NCBI RefSeq assembly: GCF_008124865.1
Contig: NZ_VNHY01000001.1
Span: forward strand, 1-64,000
Reading direction: 5' to 3'
DNA: 64,000 bases
DNA from: Fodinibius salinus
GTDB taxonomy: Bacteria; Bacteroidota; Rhodothermia; Balneolales; Balneolaceae
The notes under the pieces are model-generated. The model saw nothing but the letters and a program-made list of their open reading frames with translations. It ran no database searches and was not told the origin of the DNA. Of the stretch, positions 43,303-50,381 are shown piece by piece. Each line of letters begins with the position of its first letter. Position 1 is the stretch's first letter. The position numbers and the translations under genes are program-made.

Positions 43303-44934
43303 CTATGATTCGTTTTTACTATCTGGTAACTTATAAGTAATAGGGAGTGAATACTGCACGCGTACTGGCTGACCTTTTTGCATACCTGGTTCGAACTGTG
43401 CTTGTTTTACAACCCGAATTGCCTCTTTGTCAGCTCCTCCACCGATACCCCGAATTACTTGTGGGTTTTCGACTTCCCCTTGTTTATTAACAATAAACTG
43501 TACGATTACTCGCCCTTCTATACCGGCTTTTTGGGCCATTTCAGGATAGTTTATTTTTTTCTGTAGTCCAGCTAAGCCCCCTTTAATCTCAGGCATCTGT
43601 TCGACTTCTACAAAAAAGTCTTGATGTTCTAAATCACTTACATTGCTGTTTTCTTCTTTTAGATCTGTAAATGCTTTCTGTTTTGTTTCATTCCAAATAT
43701 GAAGTTCAACTACACCATCTTTGGCTTTTGGACCGTATTTTTCAACGGCTTTATCTCCTTTTAAAATATCAATTGATTTAATGTATTTTGATTTTAAACG
43801 GCTCAATTTTTGAATTTTCTCATCGCTGGTTACTTGTTCGCCATTCACAAAAAATAACTGTTGTTGGTTCGTACTTTGTATTTGGGATTGGGCTTGTTGA
43901 ACCTCTGAATTTGTGATACCATTCTCAGCCATGTCGGTACAAGAAATGGTCAGCACCACAAGTGTGGCCGAAACCACTGTCATTAAAACGCTCGATCGGA
44001 ATTTTGAGGAAATATTGGTTTGAGAAGACATAATTTGGATTCGTTTTTTGAGTGAAGAAGGATTAATAGCCATGCTCATGGCCAATTGGGTTTGATGTTC
44101 GCGTTTTGCAAGTTTGTAGAGCAGGGAGGCATACTTCTTTTTGGAAAATTGTTTGTTAGCCAGCACTTCACTATCACAAGTGATTTCCCGGTACTCTTGA
44201 CTGGAATTGTGTAGATAATGGACCAGTGGATGAAACCAGAATACGGCTTTAATAAATACCAGCAGACCGTTGAGCAAATAATCGCGATGTTTAATATGCA
44301 TCAACTCGTGTTGTACGGCCATTGCCAGGTTTTGGCTATCTGTTTTTAAATCAGAAGGAATCACAATTTTGGTTTTTCGCCATCCGTAAGTAAAAGGTAT
44401 AGTGGCTATATTTGAATATGCTAACAGTGTATTCGTATCATGTTTTTCGTTGATGGATAGGGCATCGGCAAGCTCAGAGCAGGAGTGCAATGGTTGGAAC
44501 TGAAGATGTTGCTCCATCTTTTTAAGCTGAACGAAATCAGTTGCCATCTTGCATAAATACAGCACTATACCCAAGACAACAAGAGTTCCCAGCAGCCCCA
44601 GCCAGATATTAGGTCCATAGGTGGTAAGAGCTAAAGAAGATTCGGAAGACCCCGGACCGACAGTGATAGGATTTTGGACAACGATAAAAGCTGTTGATGC
44701 TGTTTCCGAGCTTTTAGCCAGAAAATCAGTCAGCAAGGCACCTGCGATGCCTAGTGGCAGCACCAGTGCCAGTGCAATACGGCTATGATACTGATATACT
44801 GCCGGCATTGATTTCGTCCAGCGAAGATATCCGGTGATAGGAATAGCGATACATGTCCAGACCAGCAGCGGGAACAAAATATATTCCAGCATCTGATCTC
44901 CAAAATACTGTAAAAAATTGATGATTTGTGTCAT
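43303..44934 (-). CDS. BlaR1-like M56 membrane metallopeptidase with TonB C-terminal domain
   Basis: The 543-residue protein has hydrophobic helices near 16-35, 53-72 and 108-128, then the M56 peptidase domain with zinc motif HELMH at 209-213 (VQHELMHIKHRDY) and another membrane segment near 312-330. The region after it has a TonB-receptor-plug-like wording (IKSIDILKGDKAVEKYGPKA, then KDGVVELHI). The last ~95 residues are a TonB C-terminal domain (INYPEMAQKAGIEGRVIVQF). Classical BlaR1 has a penicillin-binding sensor at this end; here it is absent. Its start overlaps the BlaI-type repressor stop by 4 bp, so this is the expected sensor/protease for that repressor. Confidence 0.92.
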   Translation of the reverse strand: MTQIINFLQYFGDQMLEYILFPLLVWTCIAIPITGYLRWTKSMPAVYQYHSRIALALVLPLGIAGALLTDFLAKSSETASTAFIVVQNPITVGPGSSESSLALTTYGPNIWLGLLGTLVVLGIVLYLCKMATDFVQLKKMEQHLQFQPLHSCSELADALSINEKHDTNTLLAYSNIATIPFTYGWRKTKIVIPSDLKTDSQNLAMAVQHELMHIKHRDYLLNGLLVFIKAVFWFHPLVHYLHNSSQEYREITCDSEVLANKQFSKKKYASLLYKLAKREHQTQLAMSMAINPSSLKKRIQIMSSQTNISSKFRSSVLMTVVSATLVVLTISCTDMAENGITNSEVQQAQSQIQSTNQQQLFFVNGEQVTSDEKIQKLSRLKSKYIKSIDILKGDKAVEKYGPKAKDGVVELHIWNETKQKAFTDLKEENSNVSDLEHQDFFVEVEQMPEIKGGLAGLQKKINYPEMAQKAGIEGRVIVQFIVNKQGEVENPQVIRGIGGGADKEAIRVVKQAQFEPGMQKGQPVRVQYSLPITYKLPDSKNES

Positions 44935-45314
44935 TGGTCATCCTCCATTTTATCGATCATATCTTTAATCTCCATGAGATCTTTGTCGGTCATGTCATCA
45001 CTATTGACGAGCGTTTGAATGAGCTGTTTCGGTGATCCCTTGAAGACCTTTTTTATTAATTCTGATATAAGATTAGAACGTACCGATTCGGGCTCCTCGG
45101 CGGGACTGTAAACGTATGTGACCCCCTCTTTACGATATTGTAGATATCCTTTCTCTTCCAAGTTTTTCATCACCGTCATAATAGTGGTATAAGCAACCTC
45201 TCGGCTTTCGAGAATGCGTTCGCGCACCTGTTTGACTGTTGCTTCACCTAAGTCCCACACATGGTGCAGTACTTCCATTTCTGTTTCTCCAAGGGGAGTC
45301 AGTGATTTCTTCAT
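44931..45314 (-). CDS. BlaI/MecI/CopY-family transcriptional repressor
   Basis: The 127-residue winged-helix protein has the PLGETEMEVLHHVWDLGEAT start and an AYTTIMTVMKNLEEKGYL recognition-helix region typical of BlaI/MecI. A C-terminal helical dimerisation tail (SDDMTDKDLMEIKDMIDKM) follows. The family represses its own operon and adjacent genes until cleaved by a BlaR1-type protease. It is encoded as the first gene of the pair and is divergent from two beta-lactamase-family genes. Three dyads in the 179-bp intergenic region are candidate operators. Confidence 0.94.
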   Translation of the reverse strand: MKKSLTPLGETEMEVLHHVWDLGEATVKQVRERILESREVAYTTIMTVMKNLEEKGYLQYRKEGVTYVYSPAEEPESVRSNLISELIKKVFKGSPKQLIQTLVNSDDMTDKDLMEIKDMIDKMEDDQ

Positions 45315-45373
45315 CTTTTTATTGTTGAATTATTATTGAATGGTTTTGCTTAATGTTAGGTCCTAATTATTTA

Positions 45374-45391
45374 GTACTAACATAATAGTAT
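45374..45391. promoter_or_regulatory. candidate BlaI-type operator 1 (weaker)
   Basis: GTACTAA-CATA-ATAGTAT follows the 7-4-7 dyad of the two sites at 45433 and 45454, with two mismatches in the left arm. It overlaps the 10-bp palindrome TTAGTACTAA at 45371-45380. It is the site nearest the repressor gene. Confidence 0.5.
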
Positions 45392-45432
45392 TAATATTTG
45401 TATAAAGCAATTTTACCCTATTTTGAATCTAC

Positions 45433-45450
45433 ATACTATTTCCGTAGTAT
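45433..45450. promoter_or_regulatory. candidate BlaI-type operator 2
   Basis: ATACTAT-TTCC-GTAGTAT is a 7-4-7 inverted repeat with one mismatch. Its centre is 21 bp from that of the perfect site at 45454, two helical turns, so repressor dimers could bind on the same face. Confidence 0.6.
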
Positions 45451-45453
45451 TTA

Positions 45454-45471
45454 ATACTATCTAAATAGTAT
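45454..45471. promoter_or_regulatory. candidate BlaI-type operator 3 (perfect dyad)
   Basis: ATACTAT-CTAA-ATAGTAT is a perfect 7-4-7 inverted repeat ending 22 bp before the start codon of the beta-lactamase-family gene at 45494, where a bound repressor would block transcription. Confidence 0.65.
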
Positions 45472-45493
45472 ATCGTATAAGGTTTTATTCGTA

Positions 45494-46477
45494 ATGGCCC
45501 GTTATTCTCTATATTTGTTCCTATTTATTATAACTATTCCCAATATTGTATATGCACAAACAAATAGTATTGATCATCACCAACTCCAAAAACTAATACA
45601 TACAACAGATACTACTAAGGCAAGTAAAGCCTTGGTTATTCATAATTCTGAAGTTATAGGATCCTTCAATTCTAATAACTGTGACAAAACTTATATGGGT
45701 ACCGCTTCAATGGTTAAATCTTGGACGGGCTTGGCTGTGGGTATATTAGTTAAGAAAGGATTTATCAAGAGCGAGAATGAACAGATTTGCAATTATGTGC
45801 CGGAATGGAAGTCTGGATGTGAAAATAATATCACGATAAAACAGTTACTTACCATGTCTTCAGGTCTTCAAAGGATTAGACCTGCATCTGAGTCTATCTT
45901 AGCTCAAGACGATATGGATAGTTTTGCTCTAAATCAGGATGTGACAAAAGAACCTGGAAAGGATTTCTCATATTCAAATGAAGGGGTTCAATTGCTGGGT
46001 ATTTTAATTGAAAACGCCAGTGGACTAAGTGCTAGTGATTTTTTTCAGGATTACCTTTTCAAACCACTGGAAATGGATTCTACAAGTCTAATGGTTGATG
46101 AAAGTGGTAATGATATTGTTTATGGGGGTGCTCAAACTACCATTCAAGATGCTTCAAAAATTGCATTGTTGATGTTGAATGAGGGAAGCTACAAGGGGAA
46201 ACAGATTGTACCCCCGCAATGGGTGGGAAAGTCAACAACTCCTTCACAAACTCATGAGAGTTATGGTTACTTATGGTGGATAAATACAGAACACTATGGT
46301 TCTCAAATGGAAAATTATTCAGCAATGGGTGATTTTGGGCAGTTAACAATTATTTTTCCCAAAAAGAATTTAATCTACTTAAGAGAGCAAGCCTGTAATA
46401 AAAAACCAGGTACTAATATGAAATGGATGGGGCAAGATTTTATAAATATAATTGGAAAAGTCATCATACGTAATTGA
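45494..46477 (+). CDS. class C beta-lactamase-family serine hydrolase (S12), exported
   Basis: The 327-residue protein has a signal peptide (hydrophobic YLFLFIITI, cleavage near VYAQ). It has a complete S12 active site: Ser72-x-x-Lys75 (ASMVKSWTG), Tyr160-Ser-Asn162 (FSYSNEG) and SYGYLWW near the C-terminus. The family includes beta-lactamases, D-amino-acid peptidases and esterases. The sequence does not resemble a known clinical beta-lactamase, so the substrate could be a cell-wall peptide or another ester/amide. It lies next to BlaI-type operators and is divergent from the blaI/blaR1-like pair, so induction by envelope signals is inferred. The next gene begins one base after its stop. Confidence 0.9.
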   Translation: MARYSLYLFLFIITIPNIVYAQTNSIDHHQLQKLIHTTDTTKASKALVIHNSEVIGSFNSNNCDKTYMGTASMVKSWTGLAVGILVKKGFIKSENEQICNYVPEWKSGCENNITIKQLLTMSSGLQRIRPASESILAQDDMDSFALNQDVTKEPGKDFSYSNEGVQLLGILIENASGLSASDFFQDYLFKPLEMDSTSLMVDESGNDIVYGGAQTTIQDASKIALLMLNEGSYKGKQIVPPQWVGKSTTPSQTHESYGYLWWINTEHYGSQMENYSAMGDFGQLTIIFPKKNLIYLREQACNKKPGTNMKWMGQDFINIIGKVIIRN

Positions 46478-46478
46478 A

Positions 46479-47534
46479 ATGAAAACAACACTCAGATATC
46501 TACAACTTTCCCTATGTCTAGTTCTATTTATTAACTGTACTACCTCAAAAGAGATTAGAACAATAGATAACAATTCGCTGGAACTTGCTAAGGAATACTC
46601 CGAGAATAAATCTGGAGAAGCACTGCTAGTTTGGGCTGATGGTGATCTTATCTTGGAAGACTATCACAATAATACTTCACCCGAAAAAAGGTATGCACTT
46701 GCTGAAGTAAGTACTTTGTTTTCTGGTCTCATTGCATTGGCTGCGAGGGATGATGGTTTGCTTAAACTTGATGAGCCAGTATCAGCAACCATCACTGAGT
46801 GGCAACATGATCCCTATAAATCCAGCATAACTATTTCACAGCTCCTCCATTTGACAAGTGGAATTACTCCGGGTAGTTACAAATCTATGCCCCCGGTAAA
46901 AAAGGTACTCAAAAGACCTTTAATTCAACCACCAGGGCAAGAGTTTCGTTATGGGCCTATCCCATTTCAAGTATTCGGACTCGTTATTCACGAAAAAGGG
47001 GTTTCTAATTACTTAAAAGATAGAATTCTTAACCCTATCGGTATAGAAGGAGGATATTGGAAAATAGATCAAGAAGTATTTACTAGCGAGACTAATAGTT
47101 ATACCATTCCGCGTTTTTTTGACGGTTCTAGCCTGACTGCTGAAGAATTGGGCCGGGTTGGAAAATTATTGCTCAATCAAGGTAAATGGAAGGGGAAGAC
47201 CATTATTAATGATATAAGTCCGCTCACACAACCATCACCAGCAAGTCCGGGCTACGGGCTTGGCGTGTGGCTCAACAAGAACATTAAAACAAAATCGGAC
47301 AGCTCGTTTATTAGCAATTTGCCTGATAACATCATGTTGCTAAGAGGCACTAATAAGAAAAAATTTATATATGATAAAGCCCCCTCTGATTTATATATGG
47401 CAGCTGGTCGTCTTAATCAACGTCTTTATATTATTCCATCAAAAGATATAGTTATCGTTCGTTTAGGTGGTGCTGACCTAAGATGGAGTGATGCAAAGTT
47501 TTTAGCTCGATTATTAAATGGTCAACATTTATAA
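46479..47534 (+). CDS. catalytically degenerate beta-lactamase-family lipoprotein
   Basis: The 351-residue paralogue of the preceding gene is started at ATG 46479 (the frame opens at TTG 46452 inside the upstream gene). The N-terminus is a lipoprotein signal (LVLFINC, Cys20). The fold landmarks are kept: ISQLLHLTSGI, GYGLGVWLNK, Gly-rich ends. However, the S-x-x-K motif aligns to EVST (Glu76 for Ser, Thr79 for Lys), and Y-S-N is Y-G-P (158-160). It therefore cannot use the family's serine chemistry. A role as a ligand-binding or regulatory envelope lipoprotein is inferred. Translation is probably coupled to the upstream active copy. Confidence 0.85.
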   Translation: MKTTLRYLQLSLCLVLFINCTTSKEIRTIDNNSLELAKEYSENKSGEALLVWADGDLILEDYHNNTSPEKRYALAEVSTLFSGLIALAARDDGLLKLDEPVSATITEWQHDPYKSSITISQLLHLTSGITPGSYKSMPPVKKVLKRPLIQPPGQEFRYGPIPFQVFGLVIHEKGVSNYLKDRILNPIGIEGGYWKIDQEVFTSETNSYTIPRFFDGSSLTAEELGRVGKLLLNQGKWKGKTIINDISPLTQPSPASPGYGLGVWLNKNIKTKSDSSFISNLPDNIMLLRGTNKKKFIYDKAPSDLYMAAGRLNQRLYIIPSKDIVIVRLGGADLRWSDAKFLARLLNGQHL

Positions 47535-47539
47535 AATAT

Positions 47540-47701
47540 TTAATCTAATAAGCCGGCATTCATTACACCCACATTTCTACCGCCTGTTTAGAGAATCCAA
47601 CCCTGTCTAGCAATTAATTTCCCCAGTTCATAGGCATAATCAATATCCTTTTGAGAGGCTCCATCACCGGGACCCATGACACCTATAATAGACTTGTTCA
47701 T
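47540..47701 (-). pseudogene. fragment of a SLOG-domain (TIGR00725-type) protein with an internal stop
   Basis: Reading from ATG 47701 on the minus strand gives MNKSIIGVMGPGDGASQKDI and ...YELGKLIARQGWIL, then TAA at 47590-47588, then in the same frame TGGRNVGVMNAGLLD and TAA at 47542-47540. Together this is the first ~52 residues of a TIGR00725/lysine-decarboxylase-like (SLOG) Rossmann protein, including the glycine-rich TGGRN loop. It is broken by one nonsense codon and truncated before the PGGxGT region. The complete protein would be about 160 residues. Confidence 0.75.
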
Positions 47702-47778
47702 AGTAAATATACTTTATTGGAACTTAGCTGCTATCAAATATATTGATATAACTCATTCATTAAATACAATTCTGAAAA

Positions 47779-49353
47779 ATGTCATCTCGATCGTATCTCA
47801 AAGAAATTGACAACCGTATAAATTACTCCGATCCGGGTGCTTTTGGTCAAGCTGTTTTTGTGCTACATGATCAGTTAAATATGTCGGTTTGGCCGGATTG
47901 GGTACGTAGAGAAAAACCGTTATTGATATTTGTTGAGGCGAAAGCCAAAGGGGAATCATTACCCTATCACAAAAAGAAATTGGCTTATGTCCTCAGTTCC
48001 ATGCGTCATTTTGCGGTAGAGTGCTTCGAGAACGGTTATCCTGTTTACTATCATGCAACTGACCAGCATTTTGGCGAAGGGGCGTCAGAGATTCTGGAAG
48101 ATTATGAAGATTTGTCTCTCACCTATATGACTCCTTCGGAATGGGATAGCCGCAAGCGGCTTCGGGAGGTGAAAAACAAATTTGAGAATAGGGTCATGGA
48201 AACCCACAACACCTTCTTTTTTGCTGATGCTGATCAATGGAAAGAGAATATTGCGCCCGGATATCGTATGGAATATTTCTATCGGGATATGCGCAAGAAA
48301 ACCGGTTACCTAATGAACGGCGATGAGCCTGAAGGAGGTGAATGGAACTATGATGAGGATAATCGGGAATCGTTGCCTAAAGAATATTCCGTTCCAGAGG
48401 TTACATCCTTTGAGCCGGATGAAATTACTCAAGAAGTGATAAACCTCGTAGAAGACCGGCACCCGCATCATTTTGGCAAGATCGATGATTTTCGTTTTGC
48501 AGTGAACAGAAAACAGGCACTCCAATTGCTTGATGAATTTATTGAGGAGCGATTGGCTGACTTTGGTCCTTATGAAGATGCCATGGCTACAGATGAGCCA
48601 ACACTTTTGCATTCAATACTGTCACTGTATTTGAATAATGGATTGTTGCTGCCTTGGGAAATTTGTGCACAAGCAATTAAAGCGCATGAGAAGGGTAAAG
48701 CACCTATTAATTCTGTTGAGGGATTAGTACGCCAAATTCTGGGGTGGCGCGAATTTGTCCGTATTTATTATGAGGCGATGATGCCAGAGGTTCGTGATAC
48801 TAATTTCATGGACTTTGAAAAGTCGCTGCCCGAACTATTTTGGACCGGTGATACGAACATGCACTGTATGCAACAAAGTTTAAAACCAGTTATTGAACAG
48901 GGGTATTCACATCATATTCAGCGACTGATGGTACTCAGTAATTTTAGTAATCTTACGAAAACTGATCCACGGGAGCTCAATAAGTGGTTTTGGTTTGCCT
49001 ATGTGGATGCCTATGAATGGGTAGTGCTGCCTAATGTACTGGGCATGTCAACCTTTGCTGATGGAGGTATTCTTGCCTCAAAACCATATGTGAGCAGCGG
49101 GAATTATATCAACAAAATGAGCAATTATTGTACATCATGTGAATACAGTGTTACCAAGAAGACAGGGGAAGAAGCCTGTCCGTTTAATTATTTATATTGG
49201 AATTTTGTAGATGAGCAGCGCGAAGCATTTGAAGTAAGTGGTCGCAATAGCTTTATGGTGAATATGTTCGACAAGAAATCTGATGAGGATAAAAAGGCCA
49301 TTAAAGAATCGACGAATCAGTTTTTAAATCAATTAGAGCGGTATTCAGATTAA
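47779..49353 (+). CDS. FeS-type prokaryotic (6-4) photolyase / cryptochrome (FeS-BCP)
   Basis: The 524-residue DPRP-family flavoprotein has four cysteines that would bind a [4Fe-4S] cluster: Cys363, Cys451, Cys454 and Cys467. Each is exactly 13 residues later than the cluster ligands of Agrobacterium PhrB (350, 438, 441, 454; remembered values). Conserved core blocks include VRQILGWREFVRIYYEAMMP, HHIQRLMVLSNFSNL and LGMSTFADGGILASKPY. It repairs (6-4) photoproducts in light or acts as a photoreceptor. It is the first gene of a run with an aldo-keto reductase (18 bp later) and a class II photolyase. Confidence 0.95.
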   Translation: MSSRSYLKEIDNRINYSDPGAFGQAVFVLHDQLNMSVWPDWVRREKPLLIFVEAKAKGESLPYHKKKLAYVLSSMRHFAVECFENGYPVYYHATDQHFGEGASEILEDYEDLSLTYMTPSEWDSRKRLREVKNKFENRVMETHNTFFFADADQWKENIAPGYRMEYFYRDMRKKTGYLMNGDEPEGGEWNYDEDNRESLPKEYSVPEVTSFEPDEITQEVINLVEDRHPHHFGKIDDFRFAVNRKQALQLLDEFIEERLADFGPYEDAMATDEPTLLHSILSLYLNNGLLLPWEICAQAIKAHEKGKAPINSVEGLVRQILGWREFVRIYYEAMMPEVRDTNFMDFEKSLPELFWTGDTNMHCMQQSLKPVIEQGYSHHIQRLMVLSNFSNLTKTDPRELNKWFWFAYVDAYEWVVLPNVLGMSTFADGGILASKPYVSSGNYINKMSNYCTSCEYSVTKKTGEEACPFNYLYWNFVDEQREAFEVSGRNSFMVNMFDKKSDEDKKAIKESTNQFLNQLERYSD

Positions 49354-49371
49354 TCAAAATTATTGTAGAGT

Positions 49372-50355
49372 ATGGAGTTTAGACAAGTAAGCGATTTGAA
49401 TTTTAATATTTCGAGAGTCACGCTTGGAACTTGGGCGATTGGCGGTTGGATGTGGGGTGGGTCCGACGACCAGCTGGCGGTAGGTACGGTAATAGAAGCC
49501 CTCGAAAAGGGTATAACGACCATTGATACTGCTCCAGTGTACGGCTTCGGTAAGAGCGAAAAATTGGTCGGTCAGGCTCTACAGGAGTTCGGCAATCGTG
49601 ATGAGATTCAGCTTGCAACGAAGTTTGGTTTGGAGTGGGATGATGAGGGTAATGTCCAACGCAATTCAACCCGCGAACGCATTCTTAAAGAGGTAGATGA
49701 TTCGCTCCGGAGGTTGCAAACTGATTATATTGATATTTACCAGGTGCACTGGCCGGATTTGGATACCGATTTTTCAGAAACGGCTGAGACACTGCAAGAG
49801 CTTCTTGACAGTGGAAAAATAAGAGCTATTGGAGTGTCTAACTTTTCTCCGGAACAAATGGATGAATTTCAGCAAACAGCGCCTATTCACGTTTGTCAGC
49901 CACCGTATAATTTATTTGAGCGCGGTATTGAGAAGGATGTTATTCCATATTGTAAAGAAAATGGCATTACGCTGCTTACGTACGGGGCGCTGTGTCGCGG
50001 GTTGTTATCCGGGAAGATGAGTAAAGATCGAACCTTCAATAAAGGGGATATGCGCCGTGATGCGGACCCGAAATTTCAGGGCGAAACATTTGATAAACAT
50101 CTCGAGGCCGTTGAGAAACTGAAAGAATATGCGGATAAGAATTTTGATAAAAAAGTTATTCACCTGGCCGTCCGTTGGATTCTGGACAAAGGAATTGATT
50201 CAGCGATATGGGGAGCCCGAAAGCCCGAGCAGGTGACCTTTGATAATGCGTTCGGCTGGAAATTTTCGCACAAGCAGGTCAAAGGAGTTGAGGAAATCGT
50301 AGAAACAATTGTTGAAGACCCGGTAAGTCCTGCTTTTATGGCTCCGCCTGAGTAA
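49372..50355 (+). CDS. aldo/keto reductase
   Basis: The 327-residue TIM-barrel NADPH oxidoreductase has the AKR tetrad visible: Asp and Tyr in TIDTAPVYGFG, Lys in LATKFGLEW and His in IYQVHWPD. The cofactor region is GVSNFSPEQM. It is similar in pattern to AKR families acting on reactive or sugar aldehydes; substrate unknown. It is sandwiched between two photolyase genes with 18- and 26-bp gaps, so it is probably co-transcribed with them, perhaps handling aldehydes formed under photo-oxidative stress (inference). Confidence 0.92.
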   Translation: MEFRQVSDLNFNISRVTLGTWAIGGWMWGGSDDQLAVGTVIEALEKGITTIDTAPVYGFGKSEKLVGQALQEFGNRDEIQLATKFGLEWDDEGNVQRNSTRERILKEVDDSLRRLQTDYIDIYQVHWPDLDTDFSETAETLQELLDSGKIRAIGVSNFSPEQMDEFQQTAPIHVCQPPYNLFERGIEKDVIPYCKENGITLLTYGALCRGLLSGKMSKDRTFNKGDMRRDADPKFQGETFDKHLEAVEKLKEYADKNFDKKVIHLAVRWILDKGIDSAIWGARKPEQVTFDNAFGWKFSHKQVKGVEEIVETIVEDPVSPAFMAPPE

Positions 50356-50381
50356 CAATTTACAGATTTTGAGTATCTATT

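Noticed and set aside
44931-47534. Call of a clinical-type beta-lactam resistance operon
   Set aside because: The regulator pair is BlaI/BlaR1-like, but the sensor domain is missing and the hydrolase is only family-level S12; resistance cannot be claimed from sequence.
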